This document shows positions 21,034 through 33,401 of a stretch of 64,000 nt of DNA, piece after piece. The notes under the pieces were generated by a model that saw only the letters and a program-made list of their open reading frames with translations, did not search any database and had not been told where the DNA came from. A program made the translations under genes and the position numbers. The number at the start of each line of letters is the position of its first letter. The stretch's first letter is position 1. This DNA is from Diphasiastrum complanatum (lineage: Eukaryota > Streptophyta > Lycopodiopsida > Lycopodiales > Lycopodiaceae): the NCBI GenBank assembly GCA_029204225.1, contig CM055093.1:22439436-22503435 (forward strand), given 5' to 3'.

Positions 21034-21348
21034 TTTGGATTTGAGCCAAGGACCCCCAGCTTCGAGAATGTACCAAAACCAAGAGGTGATTGGGTCAACT
21101 TAGCTCAAGACAAGTGCCCTACTATAGAATGGATAAAACACAAAGGAAAGCCTATTTGTGGATCCAACCAAGATAGCCACAAGGTTTAGGATCTAATTGG
21201 AATGTTGTTTTCTAAACTAGGACATTTGGTAGTTGACCTCAATTGTGGAACTGGAATGCTACTAAAGATTCAATCCTCGAGAGGCAAATTTAGAATAGGC
21301 TTAGACAATGACCCTAGACTTCCACTTGATTTCTTGGAATCCATTTGA
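21034..21348 (+). pseudogene. N6/N4 DNA methyltransferase-like fragment, broken
   Basis: Frame opened by a TAA at 21031 reads FGFEPRTPSFENVPKPRGDW, IEWIKHKGKPICGSNQDSHK, one TAG, then DLIGMLFSKLGHLVVDLNCG, TGMLL and FRIGLDNDPR. The order 'K--DLI--L, G--VVDL-CGTG, RIGLDND' matches the AdoMet-binding region of amino-methyltransferases of the N6/N4 class (motif X followed by FxGxG-like motif I and the acidic motif II). The target-binding DPPY motif is not seen, so it is a fragment. It sits next to a DUF4216-like transposon piece and may have been carried by it. Annotation rests on motif spacing only. Confidence 0.35.
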
Positions 21349-24202
21349 TGGTAATGATGTGCATGTCACAGATGAAGGCTACAAGTGGCTCTATTGAAAT
21401 ATCAAAAAGAAGATTTAAGTAGAAAGAGTTTAATTATGCAAGTGTGACCATCTCCTAGGGTTTTTGCGAGCATTTGATTATTCAAAAATCATCATAGGAT
21501 TTATATGGAAGATGGACATGCACAACCTTCTCACTTTTGTTCTTATGTTGAATAGCAACATTTTTTGTTAACCTCTTAACTATTATGTACTTTGCATATA
21601 TCATGAGACTATGCATTACCAAAAAACATTTTTTGAACATGAACATCGACTTTCTATGTGGAGTTGTTATGTAGCTTGAATCCTTATGCATAACTTTCTA
21701 TTTTATCTTCTAATGACCGTCTCTCTAGGTAATTACTTGTAAGATCTTATTGAGTGTTTTAATAACAACGTAAGCCATAGCTTACATGAGCCTAAGCAAA
21801 ATTTTTGTTATCAACAATTTCAATGATGTCAAAAGCCATTCTAGTGTGATTTTTCTCATCAGTGAAGACAAGTAATTATAAAATAATCCATGATCCATTT
21901 TCATGGTTTCATCTTCAAACTAGGTGATTAAAAGGTCTAGATATATCTCATTGTCATAGTTTGTACAATATTTTTCATGTTGGCCATACTATGCTCACTC
22001 ACTCTCACTCTTTGGACACACCCCAAGATATAAACATACAAAAGGCTAATAACAAAACACACTTTCCACGAGGGTGAAGAATTCAAAACAACAAAACTTG
22101 GCAAAAATGAGTTTTTAGAGGCTAAAATAAAGTGTTGGAGGGCTGGTCTATTATTTGGTTGTAGCTACCAATTCAAACAATCACATGGTTGAGATGTAGC
22201 TGACTTTTAACAACCTACTATCTGCCTTCAAAACTTTAGGCATGGGGGTCATGACTCTACTTCAACAAAAAGCCTCAAGAAAACTTTAAAAAAGCTAGAT
22301 TTTTTTAGTTCTTTAGCTCGTTTTGCTCTCTCTTGCCTCATATAGATGTCTACAACAGACATAAAACCTTCTAAGCATCCCACAAAATCTTGGTACAAGG
22401 TTTACAACTCTAAAATCAACCCTTGCTCTCAATCACATAAAAGTAGGCAAATGACATATTTTTTGACCATATTCCATCAATTTGGACATGTTTACATATC
22501 TTTTAGCCCCACAACCTCGTACAACTCTTCTACTATAAAAAAACAACCTTCTCCAATAATTCACTCAATGACTGTGCCTAATTATAGCTTGTAACATCTA
22601 TTCATAGTAGAACTGACCTTTTCCTATCAATATTGAATATAACTCTACTACTTAGAGCCTATAATTAAGGCATTAATGGCATGCAATCTTCTACTCATTG
22701 CCAATACATCTTAATAAAAGGTTGTGCATACAATAAATCATCGATATAGAATGTCAATCAAGTTCCAAACTAGCAAACACAATGACAATATCATAATACC
22801 ATGATCGACTATGAAATTTCTTGCTAACACTCATACAACCATGATAAACTATGCACTAAAAATGTTGACAACGCTACCTCTTGTCAAGGGCATCACCTCA
22901 GGGTATAATTATTATGGCACATAGAAAATATGCTCTCAAATTTGTGCACACTTACTAAAGTGTAATTGTGTTCTATTTTTTGGTATTATAATCCTCTCTC
23001 AACATTTTTATTGTAATGTTTGCACAATTTTGTATAGATTTTGAGTCACTGATTCAAGACTTTAATACTTGAAATGATTAGCACACCGTGAGTTTTACAA
23101 GTGTTGAAATGTGTGTTCCAATCCACGGATTCCTAGCTTAGTGGATGAGGACTTGGCTTGTGGGCATGTCCAGCCTAGGTCTATTCATATGAATGTGTGA
23201 AGAATATCACTAGTTGTTAAAGTTTCTCCTTTGAGGCCGTGGAGACCTACTAATGTGCAGAGCATAGTTGCTCGTCCTCATGGCCAATTTGTGGAATGTT
23301 GCATTTTCTTCAACTAACTATGAATATTTCTACATAATCTATGAATCAAGCTAGTCATGAGTCTCCCATAGTTGGTTGAGCCTGATAAAAGTTTGTTATT
23401 GTCCTTGAAGGCGTAGTCAAAAGTCTTGGTTGCTGCAATGTGAATTGACTTCGGAGTCTCAAGTTGATTCTTGGCTAAGCCTAATTAAGGATGACATATC
23501 ATACATGATCATCCTATTGCCATATAAGTACTTCTTGCAAAAGAAAATTAGTCTAGCGTCACCTATGCAACATTTAAACAACGTGATAGTAAATATCATG
23601 AGAAACGTTGTTGTACACTCAAGAAGCATAGAGTTGGAAAATTTAAAAACATTGATTGCAATTTAAAGGAATTTAAAAATTGTAGTACCCCAACTCAAGC
23701 AGGAGCGACACTTTAGATTATAGCAAATCATGATATTGGCTCACCACTTTTGTGACAAAGCTAAAAGTCTACATTTTAAAATGTTAATTAATTTCATAAC
23801 AAGAAGGTGATTGATATATCACGTGAAGCTTTGCCTTCGGCTTGCAGCTTTCAAGTAACTGAAAAATATAAAGACAAAGATTGCTTTTTAGAAGAGTCAT
23901 AAAATAAAAAATAATGTAATGCTAATACTCATCCAAGCGTTAACACCTCACCTTTTAACCATATACTCACAGTAGCTAGCTTTAGCACGACAAAGCTAAA
24001 AAATAGTATCATAATGATCACAAAAATATGCAATTGCCTATGCTAGTGATGGATTTACTCATGCCTTCGACCATGAGGTCATCCAATTTTTGTCAATCTC
24101 GAGTTCATTGATTGGGTGTGTACTTTTTAGACCAATATTTTTTTTAGTTTGCTTGAAGTGTATCTGATAAGATGTATATTGTTTACATGTGGTGCGTACA
24201 TT
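21349..24202. other. AT-rich intergenic, nothing recognised
   Basis: Short frames only, of biased composition, on both strands. No domain, RNA gene or clear repeat boundary seen in about 2.9 kb. Confidence 0.5.
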
Positions 24203-24274
24203 GCCTTTATAGCTCAGTGGTAGAGCGTCAGTCTTGTAAACTGAAGGTCCAGAGTTCGATCCTCTGTGGAGGCA
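24203..24274 (+). tRNA. tRNA-Thr (anticodon TGT), nuclear
   Basis: 72 nt, intronless, decoding ACA threonine codons. The acceptor stem GCCTTTA pairs with TGGAGGC (two G-U pairs) and the discriminator base is A. The D arm holds the A box TAGCTCAGTGG. The anticodon stem TCAGT/ACTGA closes a CTTGTAA loop with TGT at 24235-24237. The T arm carries the B box GTTCGATCC. CCA is not encoded, and a T4 pol III terminator follows at 24279-24282, as expected of a eukaryotic nuclear gene. All conserved positions look intact. Confidence 0.95.
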
Positions 24275-24278
24275 GGTG

Positions 24279-24282
24279 TTTT
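24279..24282 (+). terminator. RNA polymerase III terminator
   Basis: TTTT four bases after the tRNA discriminator base, the standard pol III stop. Confidence 0.7.
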
Positions 24283-25439
24283 GGCCGTTCGCGCACCCCA
24301 TGTCGAAAGCAAAAATTTTTGAGTATTGTGCTTTGATTTTGAGTGAGGCTTTTGAAACAATACAATACTCTTTCCATTTGTTTTGTTTCAGATCAAAGGG
24401 CAACGACGTCCTTCAAGCAGAAACTTGCTGTAGTTGACTGAAACCCATGTGCTAGTACTGAGGGAGGAGCCTGTTTGTTTGGAGAAATCCTCCCTTTTCC
24501 ACACAAATTTAATCAATCCAAATTTGAGAAGTAGGCCATATCTAGGCAGCGATATGGTTTGATGTTGTTGGAGTATGTTATGTATTCAGAGATGATGCTG
24601 TACAGGTTGAAAAATGCAATCAAAATTCGTTCTTCAAGTGCAAAAGGCAGAAGAAACCTGACACGGAATATTTTTTCTCAGCTTTCAAAGACAATGCAAG
24701 GTTGTATGTCCCTTCCTTTAGGGACAATGCCAATTTGTGTAAGGTAGGTACTGTGTATCTGCATGTGGATTTAAAGATGAAAATAGTACCATGGAACACT
24801 AAAAATATGGTCCCCCTAACAAACAATCAAGTATGACAACATCGTGCATGCATGACCTTATGGGTGCAGTGACCCTTTTACGTATTGGGGAATGGTCTTT
24901 TACACCGGTTGAACAATCATAATATTATGGCAAGGCCATAGGGAGACACATAATTGAAGAGTCATTGAACTAGGTGCAAAGGTCATCAAGAAGGCCTTTC
25001 TCAAGTGCAAAGGCAAGGAGAACCCTTTTGAAGCCTAAATTCTTTTATGTGTCCCCTTGCTGATCTTTATGGGTCGTATTCACCCCTCTCAAATTTGTTA
25101 GTAAGACCCTTTTATGAGCATACCTTCTTCGGAAATTTTTTTATGAATTTGAAAATCCCTAATATTTAAAGAAAGTAGGTGAGGTCTCCTTCAAATTTCA
25201 CAATTTGCCCTTACAATTTTCATGGGCAATGTTCTCAAAAGCTATATGCAAGAAAATTAGATGTTTCAACAAACATGTGAAGGTATCAAAAATTTCATAG
25301 GATTTAATGTTCTTCAACAACACAAAGTAATCTTCCAAGTAAATCCTATAATCAAATGACAAATTGTTCTACAATCTTCTTATCTTTGTTAGATAATTAA
25401 GATCTATGTGAAACCATCTTAGTTCCATTGTTATTCATT
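24283..25439. other. intergenic, nothing recognised
   Basis: AT-rich with a few short frames. No family, RNA or repeat that I can support. Confidence 0.45.
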
Positions 25440-26298
25440 CCAGTCTGGACCAACATCCATATTTGACCAAAATGAGAATCATTTTTATAATTTTCTCTCA
25501 ACGAAAGATACAAATTTGTAAAAAATTGGGCGAATGAAAGTTCATTTGATTCACCAATATGACTAAGCACATTTGCAACTTGGTTAAATTTGTCTTTGAT
25601 GTATCGAATCTCATTATCATATTCTTGAGCTCAGCCCATCAGAGCTTTTTGACATTTCAAATAATGTTGATTGCAAAGCTCCACCTAATCAATTTACCAG
25701 ATCATCCATTCTAGGCAATGGATATTTATTTTGAGCAGTAAACTTTCCTTTATAATTCACACACATCTAGACTCGTATCTTTCTTTACTTTCAGAAGAAC
25801 AAAAGAGCATTCGATCGTGTTGTATGTTCCATCTAAAGATAATTATCAGTTTTTAGAAATTTCTACCTTCTCCTTCTGAGAAAACTGGTACGATTGTCTA
25901 GAGATGAGGTAATTCAATTGGAAACACATATTGAAATTATTTATGATCTAATTGTTTACAATTTTCTCTTGATCTAACTCCACCAAGTTAAAAATTTAGA
26001 AAATTTGCAACTATATATTTCAATGAAACCGAAAATGTTCATGGAAAACAAAGAATAAGCTTCATACTGTAAATAGACAAATTTCCATTACATCAGCCGT
26101 TGAAACCATCTCAAATGGATGCATATATCTGTCACAAAAAAATGTGACTACTTTGTCTCCCTCCTTAAATAAGAGCACATGCTTTTTAAAAACAATATTA
26201 TAAGATTTTTTAGAATACCACTCATAGCCTAGAATTATATTTGTGTGTGCTAAATCTAAAACATGAGAATCAACTAATTCTCTATAATCTTGAATCAA
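25440..26298 (-). mobile_element. Ty3/gypsy polyprotein remnant, heavily decayed
   Basis: The minus strand reads from the protease-RT linker (26298-26062: DLAHTNIILGYEWYSKKSYN, cf. gypsy VILGMDWL) through an RT-like block with QSYQFSQKEKVEISK and FVLLKVKKDTSLDVCEL (cf. VLVKKKDGSLRMCVDY). It then reaches the RNase H-to-integrase signature AQEYDNEIRYIKDKFNQVAN, VLSH (cf. QEYDFEIKYIKGKENVVADALSR) at about 25640-25540. Many stops and frameshifts occur, and the RT catalytic core between the blocks is missing. Identification rests on the order of three weak but collinear matches. Confidence 0.6.
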
Positions 26299-28105
26299 AA
26301 CTAAGAGCTTAGGTACTTTGACATCCCAAGTCTTGAACTTAGCTTTTGTCCAAGTAGGGATAAAATTTTGTGCACTTTTATTTTTTCATTCTAGTAGCTT
26401 AGAGAGCTCTCAAAAAGTAATTCAATGGAGGAAGAAGAGACACACCCCACTGCCTCCATCTCCCTTTATTCTCTCAACCACACATCCTCTTCCTCCTTGC
26501 AAGCCCTTGAGTAAATGATATTTGGCCCAATGTGCATACTCTTGTGTAAGGTGGTTGTGGCTGAAAATGTTGCAAGTCCAAGCCCAAACATGCTTTTAAG
26601 ATGTGAAGCATGTCCCTATTCATGTGAACCAATGTTAAGGTTTCACGTTTAGAGTTTTTGTTTCGTAAAGTTGATGTGTCAATGTAACATTTAGTTCGAA
26701 ATGTACATAGCAATCTTTAAAATATAGTTTCTAAAACATAAAAGCGTTGTGCATAGTGTGAGTGACTTGATTATATTCCACAACATTACTATAATTTAGA
26801 TCACTAGCAAAAATCTTAGAATTCGTTCAATTGCAATTTTCAATTTGCTAGTACAAATGACGTCTTTGACAGATGTTTGTCCACACATTATTAGACTTGA
26901 TATGTGATCGTGATAATCCTACGAAAGAAATAGCTTCAGATAAATTTTCAAATTCCATGCTATGGCTCAACAAGAGAACATGCAATAAATTTCATAGCAT
27001 GCAAAGAGTGAGCATTACGATGTAGTTCTGAGAATCTTTGGAAGTTATATCCGAACAAAAAATTTCATATTTCATATTGCGGCTTGACAAGATGACAAAC
27101 TGGAATCTCCATAATACGCACAACTAGGTCCTCCAATAAAATGTGAGTTGGTTAGGACTTCCTTTTTTCTACTTTTTGTTAGGAGTTTTAGCGACACAAA
27201 CGAGGACATAGAAGGCCAAAAAAACTACTACATCAAATAATTTTTTAGATTCCATCCAAGAGAGCTCAATATTTTCAAGTTCCATCCAAAGAGCATTCTT
27301 TTAAATTTTATCTTCAAATATTCATATTCCATTTTTAGGAAGAAGAAAAAAGGGGCTGAATAATACATTGGATAATGGGAGCCCCTTGTGTTTAGGAAAG
27401 ACAACATAATGTAGTAGATAACGGGCCCTGTGGGGCCTGTTATCTTACGTTATTAGCACTTTTTTTTTCAATATTGTATGAATACGTTTTGTACCATATT
27501 CATACATCGCGACATCGCGAGCCCGAGTTTCTCTCTGTCTCTGTTCTTCCAAATTTCTCTCTGTCTCTGTTCTTGCGGTAGCCAGAAGAGGAGCTGCCTT
27601 TGCCACGATCACTCCTGCCGCTTGACATGGCATTGCATTTCTCCTCTACTTCGTGACTTCGCCTATAACTGGATTTGTAATTGCCATTACTCCTGGTGGT
27701 TACTGTAATGAATTCCCAAGGTCTTTCTTCAGCTGAAAGCACGATCTTCCATAAAGGCACAGAACTGCAATGATTGATGAGCAATGGGATCGATATGAAA
27801 CTAATCATCCCCGCTTTTCTGATCCCAGGTGCTACGCGCATTGGATGTTGTAGCAAAAATCAGAAAGCACAGTTAATAGATGAAGAAAAAGCAATGGAGC
27901 AGATTGGTCATAGATGTATATATTATTAAAATCAGTGCTTTCCATTTTGACATAGCCAAGATGAAAGCGTGCATTATCAAGCTTCCCCTCCGCTGGTCTC
28001 AAATCCCCCATAGTCTCTAGTTATGCTTGCAAAGCTCCCACACCACTATAATTACGAGCATTCAACCTCTACTTTTCAGATGATCAGAGAGGAATTTGGG
28101 AGAAT
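26299..28105. other. intergenic; unrecognised charged ORF at 27856-27500 (-)
   Basis: No supported gene. A 118-aa minus-strand frame (27856-27500) encodes a charged, Ser/Arg-rich sequence (SSYRRSHEVEEKCNAMSSGR, REKFGRTETERN). It resembles the basic C-terminal part of retrotransposon gag but has no zinc knuckle. It overlaps an imperfect repeat of CTCTCTGTCTCTGTTCTT at 27530-27575. Confidence 0.35.
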
Positions 28106-28173
28106 GAGAAGAACACGGATTTACAGCGATGGAGTAGCTGAGAAGAACACGGATTTACAACGATGGAGTAGCA
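28106..28173. repeat. 34-bp tandem duplication
   Basis: GAGAAGAACACGGATTTACA begins at 28106 and 28140, two adjacent near-identical units. Further short repeats (GCAACTAGACAGATACGG) follow at about 28313-28382. Confidence 0.8.
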
Positions 28174-30105
28174 AATCTGAAGCTGCGCTTGACAGATATC
28201 TAGATCCAAGGCTCACGGAAGGCTTGGAAAGGTGAGAGCAAGGAGCTACCGCTGCTGCTGCAACCAAGCCTATAACGCCACGATCAGTATAAATATCGTA
28301 TAATGTATGGTTCGCAACTAGACAGATACGGTACGGTCCCAACTAAACATATACGATACGGTATGCAACTAGACAGATACGGCGGATTACGAGATTTAAT
28401 CTGCTAGTTTCTGCTTCGTTAGAAACTCCAAGTGCTAATAACGTGCGAATGTAAGTCACATTTTTTTCCAAAATTTGGTTAGATAGAATTTTTGAAGGAT
28501 GTTGCCTTTAAAAAAAATGACTACTTTTTTCTTTTTACATTAGTAGAATATTTACATGATTCTAAACCTATAGAGTTTTAGGATTAATAGTATTTGTTGA
28601 AACTCAATATGATAATTCAAGAAACTTCAGAAAATTTCAATGTTGTGAAGTTCCTGCTCGTGAGATCCCTAATATTGCACAATATTTTGTAAATGTTAAA
28701 AGATACATCAAATTTGATAGTTGGTGTGATAATGGCACTACATTTAGTAATTAATGTTCAATCTTTTTGTCTTTTTGTTCAAAGCTCTTCTATGTTGAGT
28801 CCCTCAACCTCGTACATTCGTATAAAGTCTAATAGTTTCATTAATTTGGCTACAAAAAAAAAATTACATCACAACAATACAAGACGATTTTATAGACTCA
28901 TAACACCACTCACATTGAAACTTGGGCAAAGTGAGGCTAGAGGACATCATTGATGCTGGTAGATATGTATCCAATTACAATATTTAGATCTATTTGTTGA
29001 TTTTGTCATGATGCTTACTATTCATAGATATGCGCAAAATCTAGTAGTTGAAAGATTTGAATGGACAAGATTTATAAGGTGGACCGTGGAGTATTCCTTT
29101 GTATAATTGAGAAATGAATGTACAATAGCATATAATATTTATATCTTAGGGAGTTACTTTGAGCAAACTCCTAGTATATCTCTCATCTACACAGCATAAC
29201 TAAACAAGTGTACATGTAAAAAATTAATGACACTAAAGGTCGCCACAACAATGGCAACATTACACCTCATGTTGTCAACAATAAGATAGAAAAAATACCA
29301 ACAAGCAAACAAAAGATATCTTCTCGGATTGTTGGAAATCATAGAGTACAAATGCTTCAGTGTTTGTTCTCACTTTCACATACTGGGCTCTTACAATCCA
29401 TAACAAATCCATAGAGTACAAATGCTTTAGTGTTTGTTCTCACTTTCACATACTAGGCTCTTACAATCCATAACAAATTCCTTCTAGAACTGGCATACCT
29501 TTTTGTTATAAATCTCCAAGAAAAAAATTTAATTTTCCAATCCTCCACCTGTTGATCAACATGTGGACCAATCCAGAAAGCAATAATTTTCACACAGGGA
29601 CAAGGATCAAAAAATGGAGACTGTTTTGGTCAAGCCCCTCCAAAGGAGCTTGAGTTAAAGTGTGCGTCCAAAAACAAAATTCCTGGCAAGGCCACCGAAT
29701 CCCGATATGGAGATGCTATAGCTTATTATATTTCATGGCACGTGGCAGTTCAAGATTGGTGACCGCCTTAAAACCGTCAAACTGAAGAAAAGGTTTTCTG
29801 CACCTTGCATGTGTAGCACTGCAGCCTGCCCTTCGGCCTCGTGGCCACACGTGAACACTCTGACACTCTTCTGCTTCTTATGACCAGCAGGGATGGACGG
29901 ACGGACCAGTGACCACCGCTGCCCCTTGTTCTTAAGGCTCAGGGCCGGCAATGGCGACAGACTACAGTGTTGGGCTTTGGACAGGACTTTAGGCTAACGG
30001 CGATGTGGCCACATTATGATCAAGATAGATGCCCTGTTCTGACACGTGAAAATATAGGCCTTCATAATGCAATCCACACGAATAAACAAGTAATTTCATT
30101 TGAAA

Positions 30106-30110
<5 letters not shown>
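28174..30110. other. intergenic with one 70-bp tandem duplication
   Basis: 29341-29410 and 29411-29479 are adjacent near-identical 70-bp units (ATAGAGTACAAATGCTT start). Otherwise AT-rich with no recognisable gene. Confidence 0.5.
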
Positions 30111-30150
<40 letters not shown>

Positions 30151-30381
30151 TAACATTCTTCTTGCTATTTTTTATTCTTAAACCCTAACCCGAAGTTTTA
30201 AAACTCTCTCTCTAGAAAATTTTGTTTCTAGAAATTCTAAAAGCATGTGCTCTTTATCTAAAATCAACGTGTGCGATTTTCAAACCCATTTCAACTACTT
30301 TTTAACTGCCCTTCAAATACAATTTAGGGCAAACGTGGACCGATGAGAAGCTCCAAAACGTGTTTTGACTATCATTGATGA

Positions 30382-30415
<34 letters not shown>

Positions 30416-30660
30416 CTCTCTCTCTCAACTAACATTCTTCTTGCTATTTTTTATTCTTAAACCCTAACCCGAAGTTTTAAAACTCTCTCTCTAGAAAATT
30501 TTGTTTCTAGAAGTTCTAAAAGCATGTGCTCTTTATCTAAAATCAACGTGTGCGATTTTCAAACCCATTTCAACTACTTTTTAACTGCCCTTCAAATACA
30601 ATTTAGGGCAAACGTGGACCGATGAGAAGCTCCAAAACGTGTTTTGACTATCATTGATGA

Positions 30661-30718
<58 letters not shown>

Positions 30719-30949
30719 TAACATTCTTCTTGCTATTTTTTATTCTTAAACCCTAACCCGAAGTTTTAAAACTCTCTCTCTAGAAAATTTTGTTTCTAGA
30801 AGTTCTAAAAGCATGTGCTCTTTATCTAAAATCAACGTGTGCGATTTTCAAACCCATTTCAACTACTTTTTAACTGCCCTTCAAATACAATTTAGGGCAA
30901 ACGTGGACCGATGAGAAGCTCCAAAACGTGTTTTGACTATCATTGATGA

Positions 30950-31013
<64 letters not shown>

Positions 31014-31244
31014 TAACATTCTTCTTGCTATTTTTTATTCTTAAACCCTAACCCGAAGTTTTAAAACTCTCTCTCTAGAAAATTTTGTTTCTAGAAGTTC
31101 TAAAAGCATGTGCTCTTTATCTAAAATCAACGTGTGCGATTTTCAAACCCATTTCAACTACTTTTTAACTGCCCTTCAAATACAATTTAGGGCAAATGTG
31201 GACCGATGAGAAGCTCCAAAACGTGTTTTGACTATCATTGATGA

Positions 31245-31311
<67 letters not shown>
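30111..31311. repeat. four-unit tandem array of a 240-bp sequence with (CT)n linkers, ending in (AT)n
   Basis: Unit bodies begin with CAACTAACATTC at 30147, 30426, 30715 and 31010 and end at GATGACATTC. They are nearly identical: copy 1 has GAAATTCT where the others have GAAGTTCT, and copy 4 has AAATGTGG for AAACGTGG. (CT)n linkers of differing length separate them, so start spacing is 279, 289 and 295 bp. Every unit contains TTAAACCCTAACCC, a telomere-like CCCTAAA word. The array closes with (CT)n followed by (AT)n at about 31281-31311. High identity means recent expansion. Confidence 0.95.
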
Positions 31312-31312
<1 letters not shown>

Positions 31313-33401
31313 CTAATTTTTTTCCCGAACCCTGATTTCATAAAACCTTAGGTTTTCATGTTTTTCATTTTGAATGGTGCATCCACACATTTAACAAAAG
31401 GCAGAAAAATTACCATCTATATTGACTTCATTCAAAATAGAAGATGTGTTATTATGGGATATAGTGAAACACATGTGATGACATTTAATGACTAGAATTG
31501 GTCAAAACCTAAATTACATGCTGCCCAATCAAAACACATAAAATATCACTATTTACACTATTGTGGCCAAGACAAATCTCAAGGTTTAGTTTGCTTCCAA
31601 GTTCAATTCTCTATGATCTCAAGAATTGATAATACCGAAAACAAATCCTTAGGTTCGGGAACAAGCTCCTAACATGTCATTCAAGAATTGAGGCTTTCCT
31701 TCTCTTGCCACAATAAATGAGTTTACCCAACTCTACTCTACCTATTAAAATGAACAAATTATTCAGACCATTTCTTGATTCTTACATGTCATCCTTGTGC
31801 AAGGGCTTGATATTATTCTCTGTATCGTTCTAAATTTTGTGTGATGTATTCAAAGAGCCTACAAACTTATGATTGTGCTTTTTTTTCAAATTATGTGATG
31901 TTTTTTGAAAGAAAATGTAAATCAATGACTTTGAAAGAATAAACATCAAACTTTAGGTTGCACTTCAGCACTTGGTATATGAAACTTGAAACAAATTTCT
32001 TTTTTCTCAAAAGGGTTAACCATATAGTAAGAACTCTCCACAAAAGTAATGTAGAAAGAGTCTATTTCAATGAGCAACTTACTCGACATCCTCTTTAAGA
32101 AAAAGCAGGGTTGAGATGCAAAAATCACCATTTCTGAACTCTAGCTATTTTTGTCAAGCCAAATGAACTTGAAACACTGTACAAAATGGCAATAGTATAA
32201 TCACTATACATCCACATTGACACCCATTGCCAATGACATTTGAAAGTGTAATTGTTCTCAACCTTATAAGTAATTATAGTGGTTTAACTACAGTGAGAAA
32301 GTTCCAAAAGTAAACTATATCATAAAAATTATAGCTATGAAATTCATACCTAATAAAACTTGTCGTTATCAAATTTATGATTAAAATTTTAACCTACGAG
32401 CATACAAAGTTTGAACTAGTAAGTAAAAGACCACTTTAACAAATGTCCTAAAGTTTTTCTTTTTTAGCATGAACATCCTATCTCATGAGTTTAGCAAATT
32501 TTGTTTTGCTAAATGTGGCACATAAGGCCAATTTAAACTAAGACCTTCAAACTAATAAGGTAGATGAATGATTTAGTCTTCGCTTTAAACAAGGCTTCTC
32601 AAAGCACACACACATACTTAGTAAGCCATGCCAACACCAAATGTAGAAGTCTCAAACTAGTAGTAAGCGCTTGATGATCTTGGTACTCACCTTATGCATT
32701 GCCCTTTTAATGGAGATCATGTTTTGACATGTTTCCATTCGTGATGTTCTTGTTGATATTGCTCACGATAGTGGTTTTCATGTTGTTCGAAAACAAACAC
32801 ACATTTTGCCAAGGTCCAGTTCACAATCATCTTGTCGATCTGTAGACCTTGTTCTTTCATATGAGGGGCCAAGACCTTTTGCATTGCTCTTCCACTACGC
32901 CAAGGGTTGTTGCATCTCAAGCATCCCAAGAGAAAGAGCGAGATTATCATGATCTTGCACACCTAGTGAAGATGTTATCCCAGTCGCTTTGGAAGCATAT
33001 ATCCCTTGATTCTTATGAAATCTAATGATTTTGTCTCCACCCTTCATCCTGAAGTGAGTGGCCAGGGCATGCCCTTCTCATTCCAAGGCAGCCTCGGAAT
33101 CTCTCTTCTTCTTTTTTTTTTTGTGGGGAAGTGCAACCGCCTTATCCCACAACATTATTATGCTCCCAAGACCACCACGTTGTAGCAACTGCAGCCAATT
33201 GCAGCATCAGAATCTGCTGTTTTTGTTCAGATCATCTCATTTTACAGTATATTCGTGATCCATGGCGTGAGCCACAATGGAGAGCTTAGATGCCGATAGT
33301 ATGAGCAATTGTTCACATCTGTTGGGTAGTGGACTATACTTTTGATCTTCATGAAAGCTGATAGCTAACTGAGCTCTTTCAGTGTAGCAATACCCACTTT
33401 T
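31312..33401. other. intergenic, upstream of the dynein light chain gene
   Basis: AT-rich, no coding family recognised. The 3' part may hold promoter or 5' UTR of the downstream gene. A CTCTTTCAG sequence just before 33385 could be a splice acceptor of a leader intron, since an in-frame TAA lies just upstream of it. Confidence 0.4.

Noticed and set aside
30111-31282. CRISPR-like array interpretation of the repeat-linker pattern
   Set aside because: Repeats are 240 bp, spacers are pure (CT)n and the genome is eukaryotic.
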